Origin: Rhyacophila brunnea
Taxonomy: Eukaryota > Arthropoda > Insecta > Trichoptera > Rhyacophilidae
Reading direction: 5' to 3'
Length of the DNA: 64,000 nucleotides
NCBI GenBank assembly: GCA_022495005.1
Contig: JAGYXB010002079.1
Coordinates: 62,001 to 126,000, forward strand
Within the stretch, counting starts at the first letter, position 1; every line of letters starts with the position of its first letter. The position numbers and the translations under genes were made by a program. This document shows, one piece after another, positions 12,565-23,260 of the stretch. The notes below the pieces were generated by a model. That model saw nothing but the letters and a program-made list of their open reading frames with translations. It was not told the origin of the DNA and searched no databases.

Positions 12565-12705
12565 AGTGTCTAGTAAATCCAATATTTTGACGTTGTAATA
12601 CAACCAAACAAAATGTAAAACCTCCCTCACTTTGGGAGTATCTTTCGTCGAAACGGGCTGACAGAGAAGACTATAATATCCTGAAATCCATACTGATCGA
12701 ATACT
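12565..12705 (-). pseudogene. Displaced copy of elongase exon 3
   Basis: This 141-nt block aligns without gaps to gene B exon 3 with 14 base differences by eye (about 90%). It stays fully open in the same frame. Substitutions are mostly conservative (T to S, I to L, L to V, I to V), with E to K, E to V and Y to H as exceptions. The KILDLLDT box is unchanged. The donor is intact (GACACT|GTAAGG); the acceptor reads ttcgag instead of ttccag but keeps AG. Homology continues into the intron on both sides (about 12465-12740), so this is a DNA-level duplication, not a retrocopy. No copies of exons 2, 5 or 6 were found nearby. It is either a fragment of a dead paralogue or an exon of a scrambled live one. 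Confidence 0.8.
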
Positions 12706-13129
12706 CTCGAACCAAAACAATACAATAAGCATTTAGTTTGCGTAATCAATACGAAAAACCACAGAACAGATTAATAAATAGTATTCAGTTAGGCTATACC
12801 CCAATATAGTACATTTTGAAGCAGGGTTTTGAACATGTGAGTGTCCTACGAAAATTAAACACACGTTAAAGACGTGCAATAATTTGTGTTGTAACCTTCA
12901 AATACACCAATATTGAATAAGTGTCAGTGCATAAGCCGAGAGCAGTTGTCAGTACGAAGGACATGCTTAAAATGACGTATTATTGGCATGTGTTTAAGTT
13001 TATCCCATATTCTTCCACACTCCACACCCGTTAAGTATTCTAGTTCTATTAATTCTGTGTTCCCTGGTCTAGCCGGAGAACGGTGGAAACGAAGGAGAAA
13101 GGAGAAGGCCAATTATAATTATTCTTGCT

Positions 13130-13590
13130 CAATTAGAAATTCAAATTCAAATTCAAATTTATTTATTTATTTTTCACATCTTACCGTTAACATTACAAAA
13201 TATAAATTTAAGACGTTCACAACATGACATTTAAGAACAAAGAAATAGTATTAAACAGTGTAAAGAAGAAATAAATATATGCAGTATCACAAAAACAGTA
13301 TGAAAAGTAAAGTAAAAGGTACAAACATTATAAAGCATGGAAGCATACCGAATGAGCAAAGGGACCCTATTTTAAGAATTTATAAAACAACGCCCATATA
13401 TACTCATCTCACGTAGGTGGAATATATCAACATCCGAAGCGATTTTGTCGATCAGAGTTATTGCCCTCCCAATTGGCATCACCAATGGCAGGTTAGTTCT
13501 GCACCTTTGGAGAACAAACAACTGATGCTTCCTATATTTCTAAGATAGTTATCAGGGACACACAAGTCAATACCACTGAGAACTACGCAG
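13130..13590 (-). pseudogene. Jockey-like retrotransposon 3' fragment
   Basis: It matches the end of the Jockey-like copy at 52490-53285 (cctcccaattggcat, ggcaggttagttctgcacc, gacgttcacaacatgacatt). On the minus strand it ends in a 3' UTR and an atttgaatttgaatttgaat tail. It abuts an RTE-like fragment at about 13595. Confidence 0.65.
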
Positions 13591-13594
13591 AACT

Positions 13595-14135
13595 TCTCGG
13601 TCCTTCCCCATTTGATTGAGAACTTCAACATTTGTCACCCGGTCAGTCCAAGGAATTTTGAGGATGCGCGCCTATACAGCCACATCTCGAAAGCTTCAAG
13701 TCTCCGTGACATCTCTTGTTATAGCGTCCATACTTCCATACCATAGAAAAGAATTGAGAGAACATAACAACGTACCATACGCAGTCTCAGACCTAGGTTA
13801 AGATCTCGATTGCTAAGGAGGCGTCTTATTTTGAGAAAGGCGCTCCTTGCGATCTCAATTCTAGTTTTTATTTCCTGAGACTGGTCCCATTTCTCATTGA
13901 CCCATGTACCTAAATATTTATAATGGGTCACACGTTTGATTGGTTCGCTGTTAATGACAAAATTTGTGTTGGTGTCTGGTGTCGCTGTTTTTGATACTAG
14001 TAATAGTTTTGTTTTTTTGAGGTTCATTTTTAAACTATAAGAATTACTGCCCTCATTAACCTTTTCTACCAGTTGATGTAAACTCTTTAAAACGATCGAT
14101 ATTTGATAATTACTTAATAAACCAACAACTCTCAT
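13595..14135 (-). pseudogene. RTE-like reverse transcriptase C-terminal fragment
   Basis: The minus strand reads SLKMNLKKTKLLLVSKTATP, VTHYKYLGTWVNEKWDQSQE, IARSAFLKIRRLLSNRDLNL, CYVLSILFYGMEVWTL. After a shift it continues with the FEMWLYRRIL-like region. These are the thumb and C-terminal stretches after the RT palm in RTE/BovB-like elements. Closely related copies are at 21620-22030 and 46530-49000. The frameshift shows that it is inactive. Confidence 0.75.
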
Positions 14136-14569
14136 CTTGTTTGCCTCATTTTAAATATCTTTGCTCATAAAATGACAATAATGTCAAGGCACTAATTATT
14201 TTTAGCGAATGTTTTGCATAATCTCATACATAAGCGTCATATGAAATCATACGGATCAACGATTTTGCGATAAAGGTTGTTTACGCGGAATAAACTTCTG
14301 CATCATAATGAGACTCTATATCAAGGGTAGTCAATCTGCTCCCTACCGCCCACTAGTGGGCTTTACAGCTTTCATGGTGGCCGGTAGGGGTTTTAAAAAC
14401 ATTTTCATTTTGTTTTCATAAAATTCCCTGTGTCATACAATTTCACCACGTTTTTATTAGCTCGTATTCTTGTTTGTCCAATACAAATCTTGTTTAACAT
14501 ACATAATTTTGAAAAACACTTTCCGTGAAAATATATTATAACCAATAGAAAAAATATTTTTGAAAAAAG

Positions 14570-14665
14570 TAAGCCACCCCGGTAGGGAATCAAACCCTGC
14601 ATCTCCTGGGTTTACGCCCCGCCCCGTCCGTCGCATTTACCTCTATGCTACAAGGCGACGTACTA
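14570..14665 (-). mobile_element. tRNA-like SINE head
   Basis: On the minus strand it reads ttgtagcatagaggtaaatg (A-box-like) and gcagggtttgattccctacc (B-box-like). It resembles the units at 20150-20240 and 33520-33600, which share gcatagtggt and gagatgcaggtt. It lies inside a larger AT-rich repeat. Confidence 0.5.
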
Positions 14666-14839
14666 ATTGCGACAAATTTTAGCTACTGGCCTTTTTAATA
14701 CCTACTCATCAGCGTCCTTCTAAATCAAGCTACTTTGGAAATCGGTTTTTGTTTTATTAAATCAAAGTAGATACCTATTACTTCAATTACTAACCGATGT
14801 CGTGGATTTCTCCACTATTTTTTATGATGTAACTTACTT

Positions 14840-15370
14840 GAACTTGCTAATAATTTATAATTAAATTTTATTCAACGAATAATTCACAAGATTTAACAGA
14901 ATGGTACATTCTTAAATTTTGTGAATCATTCGTAAAAGAAATAGTTAATTATAAATCTTGTTTAACTAACTTCCCGACTAGCTAGACGTTTGAAACTTTT
15001 AGAATATAATATCAGAAAACGACGACAATGTATTATTTTAATACTTTTAGCCATCTTTAAGCAGAATTGAATTCATTTTCAGTTAATTCTGTAATTTAGT
15101 ATGGAAAGTTATTTCGGAAAAAATTCGTAAAAAGTAAAACACTATTATTAGTTGCTAAGGGGTTCCTAGCAACTAAATTATTAATATATACGTGCGTTAC
15201 TATGGAAATCAAAATGATATTTCAGTATTCTATATGTATTCAGTATTTCTATCAAGTAAAAAAAAAATATTTATTAATACATGGAATTGTCAAGTTTATA
15301 TGATTCAACAGAAAATTTAAAAACGTGGTATATAAAAAGTTCTTTTTATCTTGTATTATTTTTGTAAAGT
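14840..15370. repeat. Inverted copy of the GTAACGCACGTAT family and an adjacent repeat
   Basis: It contains ctaacttcccgactagctag, tcattttcagttaattctgt, acgtgcgttactatggaaat and aaaagttctttttatcttgt, matching 9740-10150 in reverse. Confidence 0.55.
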
Positions 15371-15519
15371 AATAATGAGACCAATCAAAATCAGTGCCTG
15401 TGATGCCTTTTATTTGGCAGAGAGTTTCAAGAGATTTAATGATGTTTATTGAAGAGAAAATTTCATCACTTTCCTGAATCGTCATCTATAAAAGAGATGT
15501 ACCTGACCATTGCCGACTG

Positions 15520-16290
15520 AAGAGGAAAATCGATACATTCATGACTGGTCCTACCTTTCCGCCCCTCTCGGTGTCTATGGATGACCTGTCATTGCCTGTC
15601 ATTGTCTATATTGTGCTCATACTGACGCATCTGTCGTGTTCTCTCGTCGGAGTATTCTTAGTTTCAGATTTCTTTCAGATTATTTTAACGTATCTTGGAG
15701 ACCTTGGAGCCCTTGGAGTTCATCTGATTTAGTGGTTCTGTGTTATTAATTGGATGTGACGATCAAAGTAAGTAAACTTCTTCTGTGTATAATAATATCA
15801 TAATACACTAGGACGTTTGTCAATGTGACAGTCGATTCTAAACGACAATAACTAATAACTTATTTATACTCTTCAGTCATTATAGAATACCAAACTCTCC
15901 TTGCAAGTACGTTATCAATAAATGGTATGGCAGTAGACCACTCGTTGCTTGTGCAAAAAGTTATGCTCAGGCTTTATTAATCTAAAGATGACGGTGACCT
16001 GACTCCAAAGGATATTGACAGATTCAGTAGCCACCTCAACGAACTTAAATACTCCCACGTGACATCATTGGTTTATATTATATTTTATATTCGTTATTAA
16101 TAGAGTTCGCTAAAGGCCTCAAATGGAAATAGGCTGGACCATTGCCGACTGAAGTAGAAAGCCGATACATTCACAACGACTGGTCCTACTATTTCCGCCC
16201 CTCCCGTTGTTGTCTATGGATGACCTGTCATTGCCTGTCATTGTTCTATAGCATGCTCATACTGACGCGTCTGTCGTGTTCACACGGGGA
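15520..16290. repeat. Locally duplicated non-coding block
   Basis: The string set accattgccgactgaag, tcctacctttccgcccctc, tggatgacctgtcattgcct and catactgacgc occurs at 15508-15645 and again at 16138-16275. A second pair (ccactcgttgcttgtgc, gctcaggctttattaatc) occurs at 15936 and 16548. A recent local duplication, or insertion of related repeats into RTE sequence, is likely. Confidence 0.6.
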
Positions 16291-16539
16291 ATGGTTTGAT
16301 TTGAATAAATAAGTTACATGATAAATAGTACACTAGCATTAACACAAATGTAATTCTTAGATTTTTGTGTGAAGGACTAGTCTGACTTTAACAGTTGATG
16401 AATAACAGGAATGTATATTATTTATAAATAACACTGATAGTTAATATGTTTGATTCGAGAATTTTTTATAATTCAATTTGAAACGAGAAATGGCGAATCA
16501 ATATGTCAAGCAATCTGGGATCTAGTTTTGACAGCTGAA

Positions 16540-16835
16540 CAGTGGACCACTCGTTGCTTGTGCAAAAAGTTATGCTCAGGCTTTATTAATCTAAAGATGG
16601 CGCTGGATGGACACATAGCTCGCAGAAGATACAATCGTTGGACAAATCTAGTCATCCAGCGGTACCCAAGAGGTACAAAACGTCCGCAAGGTAGACCTAG
16701 AGGCCGATGGATCGATGGAATGATAAAGTTCTGCTGAAGTACGTGGCAACGCAACGCACAAGACCGAGAGAAGTGGAATCAGATTTGAGAGGTCTTCATC
16801 CAGCAGTGGATTGATTCAGGCTGATGATGATGATA
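16540..16835 (+). pseudogene. RTE-like element 3' end
   Basis: It reads [40 protein letters not shown], then a stop and the tail ggctgatgatgatgata. It is the clearest copy in the window of the family's WAGHIARRxxNRW tail. Confidence 0.7.
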
Positions 16836-17479
16836 TTCGTTATTAATAAATTACAATGGCAGGATGTTGTGGGTAATATTTTTTAAATTTTCTGATGAAT
16901 GAGTTGCGTCAAATAAAAACGCCTTTAGGTCAAACATACCGAAACATGGTTTAGCTCATTCGGTGTACTTCCTTGTATCTAATTTTTTATTTTTTATTTA
17001 CACTTTTCTACTGTTTAATAGAGAGGTTAGAGCGGACCCTTTTTTGAGTAGCTCCGCTTCGGGACCTAATACTTGCCCCAGCTCCGCTCCAGGGTCTGCT
17101 CCTCTCCGGGTAAAAAGTTTTAATATTATTGATATTATATTTCTACAAATATTTAAAAAAAATAGTTTTAAAACAAGGTTGATTATTCGTCATTTCATTA
17201 TAAAAGTGACGTTATTTATCATTCAGGAGTGTTGCCGTATTTCAAATAATTCCAGTGTTGCAAAGTGTCAAATTTAATATAATATTTTCATTGGATTTTA
17301 GCACGAAAATTTAATAATAAAAAAAACATCCGGCGCAGTGGAGCACTACACATTTTCGGTGCTCCAGCTCCGCTCCTGCTCCAGGTAAAACCCCACTGCT
17401 CCACTGCTCAGTGCTCCTGCTCCGAGCTACGCTCCAACGCTCTGGCTTAATAACTTAATACTGATCTATAATATCTATA

Positions 17480-17605
17480 ATACTTACTGTTTTAACAATA
17501 TTTATTTGTTTCTAAATGCCATGTTGTGAACGTCTTAAATTAATAATTTGTAATGTTCACTATATGTAAATATAAATAAAATTTTGAAATTTGAAATGAC
17601 ATCAT
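17480..17605 (+). repeat. Jockey-like 3' UTR and tail
   Basis: It has atgttgtgaacgtcttaaat and a terminal gaaatttgaaatg, the same 3' UTR seen in reverse at 13130-13240 and 52490-52570. Confidence 0.55.
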
Positions 17606-17644
17606 TTATCGACTACCCCTTAGGAATATACCTAAGCTAGATTC

Positions 17645-18155
17645 ATGGTGGGGGCCAAGGGGGGGAGCTGACAGGGCTCTAGCCTGGGGGCCCAGGCTTA
17701 GGAGGGGCCCGGCGTGGCAGGTCAACCAGTTAAGCGATATATACACACACACCACAAATTTGCTTGCAATAGCAAAAAAAAATCCTATATAAAATGCTAT
17801 TAGACGGATAAAGTTTTTTTTTATAATTACTTTTAGTGTGTTTCCTGACTAATAAAAATGACTATTTATCCAACATGGCGAAGGTTCACATGTCACTTAG
17901 CTATCACAAAAAGGGGTCGCGATCAGAGCTTCAAAATAGAGTGCCGACAATTCAAGCGGATTTATTTAAAAATACCAAAAATCCCGAAAAATATACATTA
18001 TACCCTTTATTTTACACGGAACCCTGGAGTTCCTTGGGTATGTCATTTGGGAAACACTACTGTAGAACGCCACACTGCCCTTAACCTTAGCGATATGTTG
18101 GGGGGCCTGCCAAACATCGTGGCCTGGGGGCCCGCTTCAGGGTGTGGGGGCCATG
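17645..18155. mobile_element. GC-rich-ended TIR element (GGGGGCC family)
   Basis: The left end catggtgggggccaaggg and agctgacaggg, and the right end gcttcagggtgtgggggcca, recur in the better-preserved element at 60856-61275 and partly at 20585-20630. The interior is AT-rich and non-coding. Confidence 0.55.
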
Positions 18156-18286
18156 GCTATTTTACTATGCAATCAGAAAATAATAATCTATTTCCTTTAA
18201 CTAGTATAGTAATTCACAATGCTTATTATTGCCTAACATTATTATATATTACATAATATTTTATAATTCGGTAAGTAGGTTGGTAT

Positions 18287-18565
18287 CAATGACATTAATT
18301 TGGACGAATCATCTGGAAAAGAAAATGACACTCACTTTATTGTCGGGTCTGCCGAATGGCATAATCTGTTCTAACGCCATTACAATAAAGGTGATATTGC
18401 TATAAATTCATGATGCTTTTTGTTGGGTCTGCCGAATGGTTCGGTTCGAACGGGTTCGCTCAAATGAACGTTGACGTTAGAAACACTGCTCTAACGCCAT
18501 TACAATAAACGTCATATTGCTATAAATTCTCGATGCATGATATCGCATAATGATATTGCGTGACG
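18287..18565. repeat. Two tandem units of a repeat flanking the displaced exon 4
   Basis: Units at about 18287-18415 and 18418-18565 share gggtctgccgaatgg, ctaacgccattacaataaa and attgctataaattc. A third unit lies beyond the exon copy at 19336-19495. The first and third also share gacattaat followed by ggacga. Confidence 0.6.
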
Positions 18566-18577
18566 TCTACCAAAACA

Positions 18578-19330
18578 ATATAATATTTCGATCCTGCTTG
18601 TCTATATTAATATGTAAATTATTTTTTTATGCAAAGAGAAAATAAACCTTTTAGATTTTAATTAAAAATATATCCGACTATCTGACTAATCAAACATTCC
18701 GCTTTACAGGTTTTCTTCATTCTCAGAAAGAAAAATAGCCAAGTGACGTTTTTGCACATCTACCATCACATAGCAATGGTGTTTTTGGGATACATGTCAC
18801 TGAAATACATCCCCGGTAAGTTGCTAAAATACCTATTCTATAAAATTAAAGCCTCTTTCAACTTTTCTCAAACGCTTCTCAAGCTACAACAACTGTAATC
18901 CAGTTTTTAGGACTTCGAACCATCTACGTCGGTCGAACCACGGTCGTTTCTGGAACTAAACCCTCCACCGCATTTACTTTCCCCGCGCCCATAATGCATT
19001 GTGTCTTCGACATCGCGTGGAGTTTTATTAACATTAAAATGCCCAAACAATTAAGGAAGCAGAGGAAGCGTATTATTTCGAATTGTAAAAAGTATTTTTA
19101 GTAGAAGAAGCAGAAATTCTGCAATCTGTAAAAACCAGCGTTGTGATGTAGAAGATTTGATATATATATGTTGGTCTATATGTATTAACAGTTACGTCCT
19201 GTGAGGGTAGACATGCCATGTGTTGCTTGGGGGCGGCAAACGATGGAATGAATACGATCTTTACAATTTTGACAGCAGTGGCTGTTTTAAATAAACCGGC
19301 CGATGCGGATGCTTCATTAGAAAGTACCGA
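18578..19330 (+). repeat. Inverted segmental copy of elongase exon 4 with flanking introns
   Basis: This block is the reverse complement of about 54852-55624 in gene B. Intron parts look roughly 92% identical by eye, with small indels. Homology stops sharply near 18578 and at the string accgacat near 19330. The copy lies between related repeats (18287-18565 and 19336-19495), so ectopic insertion or recombination between them is possible. Confidence 0.8.
18710..18815 (+). pseudogene. Displaced, inverted copy of elongase exon 4 (histidine box)
   Basis: This 106-nt block differs from gene B exon 4 at only two positions by eye: HVYHH becomes HIYHH and one Ile becomes Met. The acceptor (gctttacag) and donor (CCCCG|GTAAGT) are both kept. 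It lies on the plus strand, opposite to gene B and to the exon 3 copy at 12.6 kb, inside a duplicated block (about 18578-19330) that also carries the neighbouring introns. The exon is open and keeps the catalytic box, but no compatible partner exons are seen on this strand. Confidence 0.85.
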
Positions 19331-19335
19331 CATCC

Positions 19336-19495
19336 AATGACATTAATAAATGGACGAAGCATCTGGAAAAAAATGACACTCACTTTTTTGATGGGTCTGC
19401 CGAATGGCATAATCTGATCTAACGCCATTACAATAAAGGTGATATTGCTATAAATTCCCAATGCGTGATATCGCATAATGGAAATTTCGTGACGC
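19336..19495. repeat. Direct-repeat partner beyond the displaced exon 4
   Basis: It matches the unit at 18287-18415 in the same orientation (gacattaat, catctggaaaa, gggtctgccgaatggcataatctg). Near 19540-19565 a short inverted copy (ccattaataatgtcattggt) closes the structure. Confidence 0.6.
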
Positions 19496-19733
19496 CTACA
19501 TATACGAATTTACTTGCTAGCTACTGTATTGAGTGCGTCGTCCATTAATAATGTCATTGGTTGGTATGTTATGATCTTATGATTGAAATAATTGTAAATT
19601 GATTTAGCGAATAATCATAGCAATGCCAAATTACAAACCCATTAAAATATATATGGGCATATACAGAGTGTTTGGTGCCTGGTAGTGGGTAAAAAATGCT
19701 TTTAGTGGACGGATGACAACAAACAAATCGTCT

Positions 19734-19980
19734 CTGTTCTGGCAGAACACACTAACTGGAGAATACTAGTTTTGAGTAATTTGACTTTAAAGTTGTTAAA
19801 ATGTTTGAAATGGTCTATCATGTGAGTTTATTAAGTAATCGTAAAAAGGATGACTTTAAAATAAAGACTGTTTATTTATTAAGAAGGTTTCCAGACGGTA
19901 AAGTTTGAAATAAGGAACATTTTGGTATAACTAACTCAATATGTCATTTTTTCGAATTAGTGTCTTCTGCCAGAACAGTG
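19734..19980. mobile_element. Small MITE (CACTGTTCTGGCAG ends)
   Basis: Its ends ctgttctggcagaac and cttctgccagaacagtg are inverted repeats. An inverted copy of the whole unit, about 95% alike by eye, is at 33038-33286. It is 247 bp and non-coding. Confidence 0.7.
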
Positions 19981-20044
19981 ACGAAATTTGGGTACAGGTT
20001 TAATTAAACTGACATTTACACAGAGTATAATTTTTAATTAACTA

Positions 20045-20295
20045 TTTTTTTTATTCTACGAATAATTCACAAGATTTAAGAATGTAACATTATAATTATT
20101 GAACATACATAATTTTGAAAAAATTTGAAGAAAATACACTAAAGCACCCAGGAGGAATCGAACCTGCATCTCTCGGGTTTCGCGCCCATGCACAAATTAC
20201 CACTATGCTATAGGCGTCATACTTAATTCCGACAAATTGTAACCAATGTATCTTGAATTATTCGTTGAATAAAAAAAATAGTTACTTAATTAAAA
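20045..20295. mobile_element. Palindromic repeat carrying a tRNA-like unit
   Basis: The outer arms tctacgaataattcacaag and gaattattcgttgaataa are inverted. Between them, on the minus strand, is a tRNA-like stretch (agcatagtggtaatttgtgc; gcaggttcgattcc). Related tRNA-like units are at 14570 and 33520. Confidence 0.5.
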
Positions 20296-20704
20296 ATTAT
20301 TAGCACGTTCAAGTTACAACAAAAAATCTTGGAGTGATCATGACGTGTGTTACTAATTAAAGAAATACCTATTTTAATTTAAAATACAAAAGCCGATCGC
20401 CAATAGTAGATTGAGAGGTTTTAAGATTTTAAAACACGTGGTTGTGCAATGTGTTTTTTTTATTATTGTGTGTCGATACTCGATAACTTTGTGGATTTAT
20501 TAAAAATACAATGAATACCCTTAATTTTATCTGGTCACCATTTGGAAAACGCTATTGTAAACCGTTACGCTACGCTAGGCGCCAAATATCCTTGTCTGGG
20601 GGTCCGCTTCAGGATGTGGGGCCATGGACTCGATACCAATCATAAAATAGAAACAAATAAGACATGGAATAGATAGGTGCATAAGTACGATATATATTTT
20701 TTTC

Positions 20705-20938
20705 TCGACCATGTCCGATCCTAATAGGATCATATGGGCCTCCACAGAGTAGAGGTTTGTATTAACATATTTTGTTTTTTTACGAGAAATGGATGTCAGC
20801 CACTTGCTCAACCTATTAGGTCCATAACCTGACTCACACACAAATTGAAAAACAATATGTGTACTTGCCAGACCCAGGATTCGAACCTGGGACTCACGGC
20901 GTTATAGTCCAACGCATAAGCCGCGCGGCCACCGTGGG
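20705..20938 (-). mobile_element. tRNA-derived SINE
   Basis: Same family as 7758-7988, with head gtggccgcgcggcttatgcg, B box ggttcgaatcctgggtctgg, and body end tcctattaggatcggacatg. It is nearly complete. Confidence 0.8.
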
Positions 20939-21619
20939 TGTATATTTACTTAAATTAAATATTTTCTTTTATTTAATGTTGACTGATTTTTTTTCTTTCG
21001 TAAAGGTTACTAAATTAGTCAGCACACGGAGAACAACACGTACAAGAAATCAACGCAATAAATTTATACAATATACTGAAATGAACGAACCGAACTACCG
21101 GACACCACGTATATTATTTTATTAGATAATATTATATTGCTTTTTAATTTGTAGCAAAGTAGAGATAATCCGGAAATTTTTGCACGGTGATGCAACTCTT
21201 GTACTTATTCAATTTGACAATTATTATTTTTTTGGAATAATATGTAGTTAATAATATTATAATATGTCAGCAAAATAATGAATATTTTTTTAAGTTTTCA
21301 ATCCAATATTTACTATTATTACTTTTTTTATTTATTTTCAAACGCAAAAAACTCACGTTCAAGGAAACCAAATAACTCACATATTATACAAATATTGTTA
21401 GGTACATTTGTATGCGACTTAAAGTACATATATGTAGTTAAAAAAAACAGCTCAATTAACATGTCACGTTCTGTTCAACAACAATGTATTCTAAAATGTC
21501 TAAAAATGTGTTAATTATTTATGAAATGTATTAAAGACGCTAACACAAAAATGAATAAAGGAAAAAGAATTTACTAGCTAAGAATATGGAAGAATGAATA
21601 AAGAAAAAAGAATTTACTA

Positions 21620-22030
21620 GCTAAAATTATGGAAGTATGGACGCTAAAACAAAAGATGTCACGGAGACTTGAAGCTTTCGAGATGTGGCTGTATAGACGC
21701 ATCCTCAAAATTCCTTGGACTGACCGGGTGACAAATGTTGAAGTTCTCAATCGAATGGGGAGGACCGAGAAGTTCTACGTAGTATCAAAACCAGGGAACT
21801 ACAGTACCTCGGCCACATTATCAGAGGACAAAAATACAGCATTCCTCAACTTGGCATTCAAGGAAAGATCAATGGGAAGCATAGCAGAGGACGGCGCCGC
21901 ATCTCGTGGCTTAAGAACCTCCGTGATTGGTACGAGTGAAGCTCCACTGAACTGTTCCGGGTAGCAGACGACACAGATAAGATCGCCTTGATGGTGGCCG
22001 ACCTCCGGTAGGGGATGGCACAATAAGAAG
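21620..22030 (+). pseudogene. RTE-like element C-terminal fragment
   Basis: It reads MEVWTLKQKMSRRLEAFEMW, LYRRILKIPWTDRVTNVEVL. Then a base shift leads into a YLGHIIRGQK-like and SRGRRRISWLKNLRDWYEWS-like tail ending ADLR-stop. It matches the interrupted copy at 46530-49000. It carries an intact open stretch of about 60 codons, then is frameshifted. Confidence 0.75.
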
Positions 22031-22064
22031 AAGCTAAAAATATATATATTTATATCAGTGGCGA

Positions 22065-22480
22065 AGGGTGGAGGTAGGCTGTTAAGATCCGACATAAACA
22101 GTGCTCTTTAAACTTTGTTAGTCATACGTATTTGTTTTTATTTAACTAAGCTACAGTCATTTACAGATGGTGTTAATTAGTTTTTAAAAATCAATTAAAC
22201 CCTGCCTAACCAAACCATAATAGTTTTGGTATATTTTGGGCTCTCCCACAAAATTGTGGACACTTTTTCATTCATACTTATTTTTTTTCGTTGACTTAGA
22301 AATACATTTTACACAATGTATTGTTGGATTTTTTTAACTAAACCAAACTATAATAGATAAAAAATATTATTCTATCCATCTAAAATGATTTATTTATATA
22401 TAGACGAGTGTTTATTGACTATTATCTATTATGGTTTGGTTTCGCAGGGTTCAATTGAATTTTAAAAACTTACGGATTTG
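22065..22480. mobile_element. Truncated CAGTGGCGAAGGGTG element
   Basis: It starts cagtggcgaagggtggaggt and runs to ttcgcagggttcaattgaat. It matches the left part of the complete element at 26368-28744. No right end is present before the gene A 3' UTR. Confidence 0.6.
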
Positions 22481-22576
22481 ACGGAAAACTTACAGTTTAT
22501 TGATCACATTCTTTTTTAAATTTACATATTGCAATGACAGGTAACGAAATATACACGTGTAACCTCATTTTATTAT

Positions 22577-22586
22577 TTTATTTATT
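22577..22586 (-). terminator. Polyadenylation signals of gene A
   Basis: Two overlapping AATAAA hexamers on the minus strand (22582-22577 and 22586-22581) lie about 55-65 nt after the stop codon. A short 3' UTR is implied. A truncated TIR element begins just beyond, at about 22480. Confidence 0.6.
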
Positions 22587-22641
22587 ATAGAAATACGTTA
22601 ATTTTCAAAACACATTGACATTTAAGTTGCATATAAATATA

Positions 22642-23260
22642 TCAAAAGTTTCTCAATGCCAACATTTCCATGTTAGTCATTGGGTCGGCTGGCAGTCTCA
22701 AATCTTCTTTGAACATATTTACGTACGAATTTTTAATTCCGAACCTCCAGAAGCACATGTATGGAAAATATTGCGACATTAAAAACGTAGTAAAGATCTT
22801 CAGATTGAAATACATTCTTCCCACGTAAGTGGAAATAATCTTTGCGAAGGACGTGATCAAAACAGTCACCATTGTCCTGTTATACCAGCCCAGTTCTCCG
22901 TAAAATTTGTCTCCTGTAACCTTTTTGCCAGAGTTTATCTTCTTATTATCCACGTCTCTGAAACCTCCTGTTATTCCATACAGCTTTCTGGCTTTCAATG
23001 CTTCATTTTTCTGGAATAAAGCTTCTCTTTTCTCTTCATCAGTGTAGTTAAAACCTTCAACTCCGATTAGTCTGTACGTGAAGTACAGGAACGATCCTTC
23101 TGAGATGCTGGGGCTTAAATACCACATTCCTTGTATCAAAATAGAGACCATGTAGTAGAAATATTCAGGAGGATCCTGGAACAGTGGCTGGTATATTTCA
23201 GTGCAGATAACATTGGAAACGTCTATGGTTTCTTCTAATGATGGTCTGCAAAGATTGTAC
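22642..23260 (-). CDS. Gene A terminal coding exon 5
   Basis: The acceptor is ttttttcacag ending at 23261; the exon runs to TGA at 22644-22642. It encodes residues 196-401, beginning R-YNLCRPSLEET. The middle is hydrophilic (about 270-320) and a hydrophobic segment follows (TMVTVLITSFAKII). The reading frame is open throughout with no disabling change. It is the longest exon, as is usual for the 3' end of this gene type. Confidence 0.9.
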
